A stretch of DNA of 64,000 nucleotides, from the NCBI GenBank assembly GCA_020630575.1, contig JAHDBD010000012.1, forward strand, positions 1 to 64,000, written 5' to 3'. Under the pieces are notes generated by a model. That model was not told where the DNA came from and did not search any database. It was given only the letters and a program-made list of their open reading frames with translations. Numbering within the stretch: the stretch's first letter is position 1; each line of letters begins with the position of its first letter. A program made the translations under genes and the position numbers. Shown piece after piece: positions 37,601 to 45,403 of this stretch. This DNA comes from Bernardetia sp. Its GTDB lineage: Bacteria > Bacteroidota > Bacteroidia > Cytophagales > Bernardetiaceae.

Positions 37601-39463
37601 TGGACAGTTAGTGCTACTCAGCCAAGAGGAGGAACTGGCAGATATAGTTATCAATGGCAAGTCTCTTTTGATAGTTTGGCGTGGGCAAATAGAGATGATT
37701 CTCTGAATATTTCTAACTTTCCTTTAACAGAACCTACTTATTTCAGGCGTTTGGTAATCGATAGTTGTAATACAGATACTAGTAATGTTGTGTTTATTCC
37801 TGTGCAAAAACCATTTGGAATAAATCAAATCAGTGTGCCTTTTACAGAAATTTGTGTAGGAGATTCTACAACAATCACTCTAACAGGAACAGACCAAGAA
37901 AATACAGGTAAATATCAATATTATTATCAGCAATCAAGAGATACAATTTCGTGGTTTAGTAGTTCAACTTTCACATTCAGTACAGGAAGTTTTACTCAAA
38001 CCCAAACTTTTGTTCCTGATACACTTTTTGGAGGTGCAAATTATTTCCGAAGGGTTGTGTTGGGAGGTTGTGCGCCAGATACAAGTAACAGGCTTTTAGT
38101 AAATGTAGTCTTAAATGCACGAAATAATTTCCTTTTTGGAGGACAAACGATTTGTGAGGGGGAAATAGCTTCTATTATTACAGCTACTTCGCCAATAGCA
38201 GGACAAGCAGGCAATATTATTACACAGTGGGAAGTTTCTTTTGATAGTTTGGTATGGATTCCTACCGAAACTGATACTGTAATAGCTTATGATCCTGTTA
38301 CTCCTCAACAGACAACATATATTCGAAGGAGCGTCAAATCTGGAAACTGTTCTCCTGATTATAGTAATGTCGTCAAGATAAATGTTATTCGACATATAGA
38401 AAATAACAAAATATCCTCTTTACAAACTACAGTCTGTGAAGGATTTGCAGCCGATACGTTACGAGGAACTTTTCCAACTCAAGGAGGAAATGATAGTACA
38501 GCTTATAGATTCTTTTGGCAATCAAGAAAACTAAATGATTCGACAGCTCTTTGGCGAACTGTTGGAGGTGACCAAAATTATTTTACAGGCAGAGTCAATT
38601 TTGATACAGAATATCGTCGTATTGCTCGTGTTTCTTGTTTTGCAGATACTTCAAATGTTATTTCTCTCAGAATTAATCCTACCATTAAAAATAATGTTAT
38701 TGATGCTGGTTTTGTAGATTGTAGTTTGGATACTTTGGGTAGACTTACTGGAACGGTTCTCTTAGATACACTTAATGATATTGGACAGTTTCGTTATCAA
38801 TGGCAAAACTCAAGAAATAGAATTAATTGGACAGATATTGCTAATACAAATACAGCTAGTTATCTGCCTACCCCAATTGATACCACTACATTTTATAGAA
38901 GGTTAGTGATTAATGATTGTTTTACAGATAGTAGTAATATTGCTGAAATTACAATCCGTCCAGCTCCAATTTTGGAAATTACGCCAGATACAACTATTAA
39001 CATTGGTTATGATGTACAGTTATTTGTTAATGGTGCAATAAATTATGTTTGGACACCAGACCCAACACTAACAGGTGATTCTACTTCTACACCAACCGTA
39101 AACCCAACTATCAGTACGATGTACACAGTAAGGGCAGAAAATATCTATGGTTGCTTTACGTATGATAGTGTTTTTGTAACAGTAATAGGAACACCAAAAG
39201 TCAGAACAGTTGATGTAATTACACCAGATGGAAATGGACTCAACGATCAACTTTATATAGAAGAGATTGAACGTTATCCAGGTAATGAACTGGTAATTAT
39301 CAATCGTTGGGGACAAGAAGTATTCCGTAAAAAAGGATACAGAAATGATTGGGAAGGAACAAATGAAACAGGAGGAGTACTCCCAGCAGGAACATATTTT
39401 TATATTATAAAATTTGACTCTGTCAAAACCATTTTAAAAGGTTCTTTTGAAATTATTAGATAA
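34625..39463 (+). CDS. Giant LRR / Ig-repeat surface protein with gliding-motility C-terminal domain
   Basis: About 1612 residues, exported by Sec and then by the type IX system. A membrane-spanning signal region (WQFLFLVLFIVGITAFTSPLL) is followed by plant-type leucine-rich repeats (NLSNRNITGQIPASM, DLSNNQLTGSI, NLGNNDFTGEIPASL), then some ten Ig/PKD-like repeats with the recurring Y-x-W-Q-x-S-x-D and YFRRxV...C...DTSN pattern. It ends in a CHU_C/gliding-motility sorting domain (TPDGNGLNDQLYIEEI ... PAGTYFYIIKF). Two neighbouring domains are duplicated at 193-residue spacing. I use the ATG at 34625; a GTG at 34505 would add 40 residues. Likely an adhesin or matrix protein; the PorP/SprF gene follows directly. 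Confidence 0.9.
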   Translation: MNSIQILKHHFPKSLLLKNKFSNLHTVWQFLFLVLFIVGITAFTSPLLDRKVKNFIFASKVENSFAQNKAVQNYFPPSFSNSFLTPLSKAEIYRLMCLPDDSLALVELYNATDGANWTNPWILTDPWTTWAGVVLNANDSCVLELNLSNRNITGQIPASMFGGDKLNQINRIDLSNNQLTGSIQTGFGTLLTLQELNLGNNDFTGEIPASLSDLLLLQRLDLSFNSLTGNFPTGLTDIGTLSALTFISIDSNFIENVPTFPVNRPITLNFSNNRLKLNSLVPNNKPDYTFTYSPQDSIGSFKIINVPQGGTFKDTVSVNQINGTTTYRWFRAADLVNEQDDDSVLVVNNATIAEHEGIYTAQITHTGAPNVTLNRKRFFVNVIECPSNNLITTPDTTICQGQTLPTLVGSDAILGEVSFFSYQWQQALNGDTTNWTNANNGNVPNYALNNAGITIADTAYFRRIVIPALNQGCSNDTSLKVRVVTLPNITTNTLFPSIQNVCLGVVPTDIYGTTSDSSATSLLRYRYQVSLDSGLTWIDSLQTQNFAFTDTLQSADTVQFRRIVTGACAPDTSNVITLNSIPRVVADSIFESQTICIGTRPDTIRGDTPTGGDRTYKYIWQIATRLDTADWLGVDSTRNRFVPPIANDTFYVRRIVRSACFADTSNVVDIFISPDLGNDTSAITATRTRICVGDAIPVINGTAPVAPTGFRYLWEVSLDSAIWTSVDSVQNYVPRDSLLFDTIFMQIPDSFLVRRSVVDSCRAYPSNVVKLFMIKPIDSATNLISYDSTGFCQTDTTFNWVIDVTEPTGGTSNYKYQWQVSFDSIRWADRDDSIRISAFDLTESTYFRRLVIDSCSTDTSNVAFIPIINSFGLNEISVPFTDICTADSATITISGTDPESTGEYSYFYQQSRDTIAWFSSSTFTFSTGSFTQTHTFVPDTLFGGSNYFRRVVLGGCKVDTSNRIFVNVVSAIRNNSISESFSGQSLCEGDTAWTVSATQPRGGTGRYSYQWQVSFDSLAWANRDDSLNISNFPLTEPTYFRRLVIDSCNTDTSNVVFIPVQKPFGINQISVPFTEICVGDSTTITLTGTDQENTGKYQYYYQQSRDTISWFSSSTFTFSTGSFTQTQTFVPDTLFGGANYFRRVVLGGCAPDTSNRLLVNVVLNARNNFLFGGQTICEGEIASIITATSPIAGQAGNIITQWEVSFDSLVWIPTETDTVIAYDPVTPQQTTYIRRSVKSGNCSPDYSNVVKINVIRHIENNKISSLQTTVCEGFAADTLRGTFPTQGGNDSTAYRFFWQSRKLNDSTALWRTVGGDQNYFTGRVNFDTEYRRIARVSCFADTSNVISLRINPTIKNNVIDAGFVDCSLDTLGRLTGTVLLDTLNDIGQFRYQWQNSRNRINWTDIANTNTASYLPTPIDTTTFYRRLVINDCFTDSSNIAEITIRPAPILEITPDTTINIGYDVQLFVNGAINYVWTPDPTLTGDSTSTPTVNPTISTMYTVRAENIYGCFTYDSVFVTVIGTPKVRTVDVITPDGNGLNDQLYIEEIERYPGNELVIINRWGQEVFRKKGYRNDWEGTNETGGVLPAGTYFYIIKFDSVKTILKGSFEIIR
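37051..38100 (+). repeat. Recent in-frame tandem duplication inside the surface protein
   Basis: A two-domain block beginning near 37071 recurs 579 bases later (near 37650). Long stretches match at protein level, for example WFSSSTFTFSTGSFTQT and FVPDTLFGG in both. The DNA is also similar, so the copies are younger than the other domains. Confidence 0.85.
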
Positions 39464-39567
39464 TGAATGATAAACCTAGTTTATATATCAACATTTAAAC
39501 TAGGTTTTAAAACAAAAAAAAGCCGTTGTTTGCGAATACTCAAACAATATAATTCGACTCTTATTTT

Positions 39568-40677
39568 ATGAAACAGATAGTACAAACATCTTCAAAATCT
39601 ATTTTACATCTTTTATTAAATTTCTTTTTGAGTATTTCATTAGGAATTATGATTTTAGGAATAAATGGTTTTTCAAGTCAATCTTTAGCTCAACAAGTAC
39701 CAGTGTATAGTCAGTATTTTTCACATCCTTTTGTGCAAAATCCAGCTTGGACAGGACGATCTGATTATAGTTCAGTTTTCTTGACCTATCGTTCTCAGTG
39801 GGCAGGTTTTGAAGATGCTCCCAAAACAGTTCTCTTAACAATAGATTTACCTTTTTATGAATATCGTTCTGGTTTAGGTTTTTTTATTCAGCAAGATGAG
39901 ATAAAAAGCACAAGTCGTACAAAAGCAATGGTTTCGTATGGTTATCACGTTTTAGGACAATATGAAAACAGTTCAAAGTTATCTTTTGGTTTGATGGGAG
40001 GACTTGTTTATAATCAAATTAATTTTGATGATTGGTATATTAGACATCCAACAGACCCTGTTTTACTCAACAATACAGGTAATTATGTAGGTTTTGAGGT
40101 TGGTTTTGGTGCAAGCTATACATTTAAAAAATATTTAGAAATTGGACTTTCTGTTCCTCAATTATTAAATCCTGCTTTTAGTCCTGAAGATGAAACAGAT
40201 GATAATATTCGACTTCAAAATCATTTTATGTTATCTCTTCGTGGAATGATTCCTGCTGGGGCTGGAGAGTTTCGTCCAATGGCTGTTGTTAGACAAGTGC
40301 CTAATGTGCCTATTCAATATGAAGGAGGCTTACAATATATGTATGATAATACTTTTTGGGTAAGTGGTGCATACCGTAGCAATTATGCTATTAATGTTGG
40401 AGCAGGCGTAAATTATGGACGTTTTAGTTTTGGTTATGTTAGAGATTTTCCAATTGGAGATATAGTAGGAGCATTTGGAAGTACAAACGAACTAATGTTA
40501 GGCTATAAATTTAATGAGCTTCCAACAGCAGATTATGAAGGACAACGAGGCTATGGACGTGGACTTATTCGTAAGAAAAAATATCATCCTTCTCGTCCAG
40601 GACCTTTGATGAAAAAATATCCTAAGCAACCTAAAAAGAAAAAACCAAAAGCAAAAGGAAAGTATCGTAGATTCTAA
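39568..40677 (+). CDS. PorP/SprF family type IX secretion membrane protein
   Basis: A 369-residue outer-membrane barrel of the PorP/SprF family, which pairs with gliding-motility C-terminal domain cargo for secretion and surface attachment. Signal peptide 1-42; then the family pattern QQVPVYSQYFSHPFVQNPAWTGRSDY and SQWAGFEDAPKT. The barrel runs to about 330 and ends with a Lys/Pro-rich basic tail. It follows the giant cargo gene by about 100 bases on the same strand, the classic pairing. Confidence 0.95.
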   Translation: MKQIVQTSSKSILHLLLNFFLSISLGIMILGINGFSSQSLAQQVPVYSQYFSHPFVQNPAWTGRSDYSSVFLTYRSQWAGFEDAPKTVLLTIDLPFYEYRSGLGFFIQQDEIKSTSRTKAMVSYGYHVLGQYENSSKLSFGLMGGLVYNQINFDDWYIRHPTDPVLLNNTGNYVGFEVGFGASYTFKKYLEIGLSVPQLLNPAFSPEDETDDNIRLQNHFMLSLRGMIPAGAGEFRPMAVVRQVPNVPIQYEGGLQYMYDNTFWVSGAYRSNYAINVGAGVNYGRFSFGYVRDFPIGDIVGAFGSTNELMLGYKFNELPTADYEGQRGYGRGLIRKKKYHPSRPGPLMKKYPKQPKKKKPKAKGKYRRF

Positions 40678-40682
40678 TAATC

Positions 40683-40739
40683 TAAAAAACTTTATGAATG
40701 AGAGTAAAATTATAATCTTATTTATAAAGTTTTTTTTTA
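40683..40739 (+). terminator. Probable terminator of the PorP/SprF gene
   Basis: AAAACTTTAT near 40687 pairs with ATAAAGTTTT near 40725-40734, followed by T residues. The loop is long (about 29 bases), so confidence is moderate. Confidence 0.55.
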
Positions 40740-41122
40740 TGAAATCAAGTATTCCATCACAACAATAAATCTATTTTCAATTTTCTACTAAAAATACTTT
40801 GTATTACCAAAATGAAAGTGTAAATTAGGTTAGCTTTTCGACAAAAGCTGAAATTAATAGATATAAAAAACCTAATGTTATTTTTGTTGTTAGTATAAAA
40901 CTACTTCAGTTTGTTTTTAATCAAAAACGGTTTAAATAACTTGATCAATCATTTAGTATAAAAAATAAATTATCGAAACAATTCTATCCTATCCGTATAA
41001 ATCTAGTGTTTTTCTTCGTTATCTCTTTGGAAACTAGTAAAGTAAGTTGAGCAAAATGACCTGCACAAACTAAGAAATAAAGAAAAAATAGTATGAGATT
41101 TATATAAAATATATATGTATTT
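40740..41122. other. Intergenic region before the ion channel
   Basis: Very AT-rich, 383 bases. No convincing promoter pair or structure. A frame on the opposite strand (40984-41232) is hydrophobic but mostly overlaps the channel gene in antisense and is not taken as a gene. Confidence 0.4.
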
Positions 41123-42148
41123 ATGGAGTCTTCGACACTCAAAGAAAAAAAAGTTATCCAAACTAAACCACCACTAACAAAAATAAAAAAGAAAACTTCA
41201 AGTAGGTTTTCAAGAGGAAGACGATTTGCCAAAAGTAAATGGCGTATGCGTCTTGACCGTCTTTTTTTTAAATCAAATACTATAGAAGGAAAAGTATTTG
41301 ATACAGCTCTTTTGGCTCTTATTGTACTCAGTTTGATTGTTGTGATGATGCAAAGTGTATCTGAAATAGACCAACAATATGGAACTTATCTCTTAGCTAT
41401 TGAAATGAGTGTTACGACACTTTTTGCTATTGAGTATTTGCTTCGGGTAGCTACTTCGCACCGTCCTATGCGTTATATTCTTAGTTTTTATGGAATTATT
41501 GATTTGTTAGCCTTTGTGCCTGCTGTTTTTTCTTGGACATTTGCAGGAAGTAATTTTTTCCTTCTGCTTCGTGTAACTCGTATTATTAGTATTTTCAAAG
41601 TATTGGATATGAACCAGTACACAGGAGAAGCACAAATTCTTAGTCAGGCTCTGCGTGCTAGTCGTCATAAAATAACTGTTTTTGTGATTTTTGTGGCTAC
41701 TAATGTTGTATTGTTAGGCTTTATTATGTTTTTAGTAGAAGGAAGAGATAATCCAGGTTTTTCGAGTATTCCCAAAAGTATTTACTGGGCAATTGTAACC
41801 CTTACTACGGTAGGTTATGGAGATATTGCCCCCCAAAGCGCACTAGGAAGAGCAATTGCAGCCGTTGTTATGGTGCTTGGTTATGGTGTACTTGCTGTTC
41901 CAACAGGAATTGTATCAGCCGAAATTGCTACCCAAGTAACTCACAAATCTGATGAAGATGAATTTGGAGAAGAAGAAAGAGAGTTAAAAGAAGAACTAGA
42001 AAATGAAAAGCGAAAGACGCATCTAGATCAAAAAGAAAATGTTAAAAAAGCATCTGAAAGTATAATTGAAGAATGTTCTCATTGTGGCGCAGAACATCAT
42101 ACAGAGTTGGCTAGTTTTTGTTATAAATGTGGAAACGAATTAATTTAA
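41123..42148 (+). CDS. Voltage-gated-type potassium channel with C-terminal zinc ribbon
   Basis: A 341-residue ion channel. After a basic N-terminus (about 1-50), six membrane helices follow, with S4-like Arg spacing (FFLLLRVTRIISIFKVL) and the selectivity filter TTVGYGD (about 231-237). A charged, coiled-coil-like linker (about 275-315) leads to a C-terminal zinc ribbon with CSHC and CYKC, an unusual add-on for a Kch-type channel. It probably conducts K+ in the inner membrane; gating by voltage is suggested by S4 but not shown. Confidence 0.9.
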   Translation: MESSTLKEKKVIQTKPPLTKIKKKTSSRFSRGRRFAKSKWRMRLDRLFFKSNTIEGKVFDTALLALIVLSLIVVMMQSVSEIDQQYGTYLLAIEMSVTTLFAIEYLLRVATSHRPMRYILSFYGIIDLLAFVPAVFSWTFAGSNFFLLLRVTRIISIFKVLDMNQYTGEAQILSQALRASRHKITVFVIFVATNVVLLGFIMFLVEGRDNPGFSSIPKSIYWAIVTLTTVGYGDIAPQSALGRAIAAVVMVLGYGVLAVPTGIVSAEIATQVTHKSDEDEFGEEERELKEELENEKRKTHLDQKENVKKASESIIEECSHCGAEHHTELASFCYKCGNELI

Positions 42149-42182
42149 GTTTCTATATTCATAAAAAATAAATTTTACAAGG

Positions 42183-42213
42183 CATTTTTCTATTTTGAAG
42201 AATGCTTTTTTGT
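42183..42213 (+). terminator. Terminator of the ion channel gene
   Basis: GCATTTTTC pairs with GAAGAATGC (one G-T wobble) followed by a T run. Confidence 0.65.
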
Positions 42214-42455
42214 TTGAAATGGATGGCATTTAAAATATGTTTTTGCTGTTTTTTTAGTAGATTGTAAACAGATAATTTATTTTTGACTACTCTTAATATA
42301 AGTTGGTTAGTATTCTATTTTAAGATTTTTTCAGTATCTATTAGTTAAAGTAGTAAAATAAAAATCTAAAAATTCCGTATTTTTGAAATATTAGCGTAAT
42401 AAAACAATAACACACACACTAATTAAATAACACAAACCTATTAACCACCAAAACA
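42214..42455. other. Upstream region of phhA
   Basis: AT-rich, 242 bases. It contains a TAnnTTTG match (TATTTTTG, 42378-42385) about 70 bases before the phhA start; no good -33 TTTG is seen. Confidence 0.4.
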
Positions 42456-43214
42456 ATGACGCAACAAGAACGTAGAGATAAACAACTTTCTCATCAACAT
42501 TACGATAAATATACAGAAGAGAATCATCAAGTATGGCAAATTTTGTATGAAAGACAAATAAAAGTATTACCCAATCGTGCTGATGAAGCTTATTTTGAAG
42601 GAATGGAAGCCATAGGTTTTGAGGCTAATAAAATTCCTGATTTTGAAGAAGTAAATGAACATTTGAAAGCTATCACTGGATGGAGTTTAGTGGTTGTTCC
42701 AGGTCTTATTGACAATGAGCCATTTTTTAACTACCTCAAAAACAAACAATTTCCTGCTACTACTTGGCTTCGTACAATGGAAGAATTGGATTATTTGGAA
42801 GAACCAGACATGTTTCATGATGTTTTTGCTCATGTTCCTATTCTGACAAATAAAAACTTTTGTCGTTTCTTAGAAGAACTTAGTCGAATGGCTCTCAAAC
42901 ATCTAGGAAATGCAGATTCTATTGAATTTATTTCACGTATTTATTGGTACACTGTAGAGTTTGGACTCATAAACAATAATGGCAGTTTAAAGATTTATGG
43001 AGCAGGCATTCTATCTTCGGCGGGAGAGTCTGTTTACTCTTTAGAAAGTGATATTCCAAAGAGAGTTCCATATAATGTAAATGAAATTTTGCATACTCCT
43101 TATATCAAAGATCGTTTTCAAGAAAAATATTTTGTTATTAATTCTTATAAAGAACTTTTTGATTCTCTTCCAGAAATTGAAGAAACATTAGATAATATGC
43201 TCGTTTCTAAATAA
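42456..43214 (+). CDS. phhA: Phenylalanine 4-monooxygenase
   Basis: Pterin-dependent, iron-containing hydroxylase that turns phenylalanine into tyrosine. The 252 residues match the short monofunctional bacterial form. Iron ligands are visible: two His in FHDVFAHVPIL (about 120 and 125) and Glu in YWYTVEFGL (about 167). The pterin region PATTWLRTMEELDYLEEPD precedes them. hppD follows 117 bases later, so the two genes form a tyrosine formation and breakdown unit. No pterin dehydratase gene is nearby. Confidence 0.95.
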   Translation: MTQQERRDKQLSHQHYDKYTEENHQVWQILYERQIKVLPNRADEAYFEGMEAIGFEANKIPDFEEVNEHLKAITGWSLVVVPGLIDNEPFFNYLKNKQFPATTWLRTMEELDYLEEPDMFHDVFAHVPILTNKNFCRFLEELSRMALKHLGNADSIEFISRIYWYTVEFGLINNNGSLKIYGAGILSSAGESVYSLESDIPKRVPYNVNEILHTPYIKDRFQEKYFVINSYKELFDSLPEIEETLDNMLVSK

Positions 43215-43331
43215 CTATAAATTATTAATGTTGAATTATAAATGAATAAAATTTTTTATTAATTTGCCATTAAACCACTAAATCAATACAGGTGTCGGTG
43301 TTGCTATCGATGACTTTTAACACAAAAAATT

Positions 43332-44429
43332 ATGATACAAGAAGATATTTTGCCATTAAAAGGCACAGACCATATAGAATTTTATGTAGGAAATGCAAAG
43401 CAAGCAGCCTATTATTATCAAGCAGCTTTTGGCTTTGAAGTAGTTGCGTATGCAGGACAAGAAACAGGTGTTCGTGACCGTTCATCTTATGTTTTGCAGC
43501 AAGGAAAAATCCGTTTTGTTCTTACTTCACCAATGAGTAGTGATTCTCCTATTGCAGAACACATCAGAAAACATGGAGATGGTGTAAAAGTATTAGCTCT
43601 TTGGGTAGATGATGCTGAAAAATCATATTATGATACAATGAGTAGAGGTGCAAAATCAGCCTTAGAACCTACTCGTTTATCAGACGAACATGGAGAAGTT
43701 GTTGTTTCAGGAATTCATACCTACGGAGAAACAATTCATAAATTTGTAGAAAGAGGAAATTATAAAGGCGCATTTATGCCAGGTTACAAGCCTAAAAAAT
43801 CATTTTTTAAGGTAAAATCAACAGGCTTGAAATTTATTGATCATTGTGTTGGAAATGTAGAGCTTGGAAAAATGAATGAATGGGTAGAGTTTTACGAGAA
43901 AGTAATGGGATTCAATCTGCTCGTAACTTTTGATGATAAAGATATTTCTACTGAATATACAGCTTTGATGTCAAAGGTAGTTTCAAATGGAAATGGCTAT
44001 GTCAAATTTCCAATCAATGAGCCTGCTGATGGACGTAAAAAATCACAAATCGAAGAATATATTGAGTTTTATGAAGGTGCAGGGGTTCAGCATATTGCCA
44101 TTGCAACAGATGATATTTTGGAAACTATTGAGGATTTGCGTAGCCGTGGAGTAGATTTCCTTTATGTTCCAGATAATTATTATGAAGACCTTGCTGAAAG
44201 AGTTGGTGATATTAAGGAAGATATGGAAGAACTCAAAAAGCTAAATATTTTAGTAGATAGAGATGATGAAGGTTATTTATTACAAATATTTACTAAACCA
44301 ACAGGTGACCGTCCAACTGTTTTCTTTGAAATTATTCAACGCCAAGGAGCAAAATCATTTGGAAAAGGAAATTTTAAAGCTCTTTTTGAAGCTATAGAAA
44401 GAGAACAAGAACTAAGAGGTAACTTATAA
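43332..44429 (+). CDS. hppD: 4-Hydroxyphenylpyruvate dioxygenase
   Basis: Converts 4-hydroxyphenylpyruvate to homogentisate in tyrosine catabolism. The 365 residues hold two vicinal-oxygen-chelate domains. The iron ligands lie in FIDHCVGN (His, about 173), GVQHIAIATDD (His, about 254) and FFEIIQRQGA (Glu, about 338). The C-terminal GKGNFKALFEAIEREQELRGNL is standard. Degenerate copies of this gene's 3' end recur inside the lanthipeptide array that follows, so it marks the boundary of the duplicated unit. A strong terminator follows. Confidence 0.96.
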   Translation: MIQEDILPLKGTDHIEFYVGNAKQAAYYYQAAFGFEVVAYAGQETGVRDRSSYVLQQGKIRFVLTSPMSSDSPIAEHIRKHGDGVKVLALWVDDAEKSYYDTMSRGAKSALEPTRLSDEHGEVVVSGIHTYGETIHKFVERGNYKGAFMPGYKPKKSFFKVKSTGLKFIDHCVGNVELGKMNEWVEFYEKVMGFNLLVTFDDKDISTEYTALMSKVVSNGNGYVKFPINEPADGRKKSQIEEYIEFYEGAGVQHIAIATDDILETIEDLRSRGVDFLYVPDNYYEDLAERVGDIKEDMEELKKLNILVDRDDEGYLLQIFTKPTGDRPTVFFEIIQRQGAKSFGKGNFKALFEAIEREQELRGNL

Positions 44430-44455
44430 CTATATGATGATTTTAACATTTTAAT

Positions 44456-44492
44456 TGAAAAAGCCTATAATTCAAAATTATAGGCTTTTTTT
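44456..44492 (+). terminator. Terminator of hppD
   Basis: AAAAGCCTATAATT pairs with AATTATAGGCTTTT; T run follows. It separates phhA-hppD from the lanthipeptide array. Confidence 0.9.
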
Positions 44493-44576
44493 GTACCATT
44501 TAAGTGTTTTTTTTGCTAAAATTTAAACTTTGATGTTAGTATAGAGTAATGTTTTTTTGTATAAAGATAAAAAAAA

Positions 44577-44700
44577 TTTGCATTAACAAATAAAGCTACT
44601 ATATTTGTGTATCAGTTGTATGGTATAATACTAATGCCATAAAATAGGGAGCTATTCCGAAAATCCTTATAAATAGAGTAGGAAAACAACATCAATTTTA
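44577..44700 (+). promoter_or_regulatory. Lanthipeptide cassette 1 promoter and conserved 5' leader
   Basis: TTTG (44577-44580), 19 bases, TATATTTG (44600-44607): a full-consensus Bacteroidota promoter. The following ~95 bases, up to the precursor start, are conserved in all four cassettes, including a palindromic GTATAATAC core, TTCCGAAAATCC and AGAGTAGGA. The TCCT in the middle can pair with an AGGA on either side, which would allow two alternative hairpins. Confidence 0.8.
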
Positions 44701-44714
44701 TCTCTTCACAGATT

Positions 44715-44867
44715 ATGAAAACAAACAAAAAATTAAAACTGAATACTAAAAAAATAGTCATTTTATCTAAGGAGCAGCAAGCTTCTGTACAAGGTGGTAT
44801 GGTGTATACACAATATAAAACTTGTCGTCAATGTCCTCCTCCAGTAGATTTGTCAGATTTTGATTAA
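44715..44867 (+). CDS. Lanthipeptide precursor 1
   Basis: A 50-residue peptide. The leader MKTNKKLKLNTKKIVILSKE continues to the Gly-Gly at residues 27-28 (SVQGG) and is nearly identical in the three other precursors. The KLKLN...KKxVxxLS pattern is that of class I lanthipeptide leaders in Bacteroidota. The 22-residue core, MVYTQYKTCRQCPPPVDLSD then Phe-Asp, has two Cys, two Thr and one Ser: enough for at most two thioether rings. It has its own promoter and terminator but no lanC directly behind it, so it would rely on the cyclases of cassettes 2 and 3 and on the LanB at 49172. Confidence 0.85.
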   Translation: MKTNKKLKLNTKKIVILSKEQQASVQGGMVYTQYKTCRQCPPPVDLSDFD

Positions 44868-44890
44868 TAAATTAATAATTTTAATACTTA

Positions 44891-44928
44891 TCAAAAAAGC
44901 TCGTAATTCTGAATTATGGGGTTTTTTG
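44891..44928 (+). terminator. Terminator of cassette 1
   Basis: CTCGTAATTC pairs with GAATTATGGG (one A-C mismatch avoided by a G-U pair), flanked by A and T runs. Confidence 0.65.
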
Positions 44929-45011
44929 TAATATTAAAGTAGCTTTTGTTCCATAAATCAAAATTATATGTTATTGTAAAGTAATATTTGCCGTACAAAA
45001 CTAAAAAAAAG

Positions 45012-45139
45012 TTTGTGTTTAAAAATAAAGCTACTATATTTATGCATCAGTTGTATGGTATAATGCTAATACAATAAAACATAGGAGTATTCTGAAAATC
45101 CTTATAAACAGAGTAGGAAAAAAACACCAATTTTATTTT
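45012..45139 (+). promoter_or_regulatory. Lanthipeptide cassette 2 promoter and conserved 5' leader
   Basis: TTTG (45012-45015), 19 bases, TATATTTA (45035-45042): the same layout as the other cassettes with one change in the last base of the -7 box. The conserved leader (GTATGGTATAATGCTAATAC, then GAAAATCCTTATAAACAGAG) follows. Confidence 0.75.
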
Positions 45140-45146
45140 TCAAAAC

Positions 45147-45332
45147 ATGAAAACGAACAAAAAATTAAAACTTAACACTAAAAAAGTAGTGATTTTGTCT
45201 AATGAGCAGCAAGATTCTGTACAAGGTGGTACATTTTTGACTAGAAACTGTCCAAGAACATGGTTTGAATATACTTGTGATAGAAGACACTGTAACTACA
45301 CTACTAGACCTGAATGTCCTGTGGAAGCATAA
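45147..45332 (+). CDS. Lanthipeptide precursor 2
   Basis: A 61-residue peptide. The leader differs from precursor 1 by a handful of residues and ends VQGG at 25-28. The 33-residue core (TFLTRNCPRTWFEYTCDRRH, then CNYTTRPECPVEA) has four Cys and six Thr and no Ser, so up to four methyllanthionine rings are possible. It is followed by a hairpin terminator and then by a LanC gene with a non-ATG start. Confidence 0.88.
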   Translation: MKTNKKLKLNTKKVVILSNEQQDSVQGGTFLTRNCPRTWFEYTCDRRHCNYTTRPECPVEA

Positions 45333-45352
45333 ATTTTCTTTTTTCAAGTTTC

Positions 45353-45384
45353 AAAAAACGAAGTTTTTATACTTCGTTTTTTTT
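45353..45384 (+). terminator. Terminator between precursor 2 and lanC1
   Basis: AAAACGAAG pairs with CTTCGTTTT, followed by a T run. It lies between the precursor and the cyclase gene, so lanC1 would be expressed by read-through. Confidence 0.8.
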
Positions 45385-45403
45385 TACCTTTTTTAATAAT
45401 ATT

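Noticed and set aside
40984-41232. Hydrophobic frame on the minus strand
   Set aside because: It overlaps the start of the ion-channel gene in antisense and reaches into featureless AT-rich DNA; no homologue pattern seen.
43285-43315. REP-like half site before hppD (GGTGTCGGTGTTGCTATCG)
   Set aside because: Only one arm is recognisable; too degenerate to count as a copy.
45314-45403. N-terminal extension of lanC1 from an ATG at 45314
   Set aside because: It would overlap the end of precursor 2 in another frame and translate the terminator hairpin; lanC2 has no matching extension.
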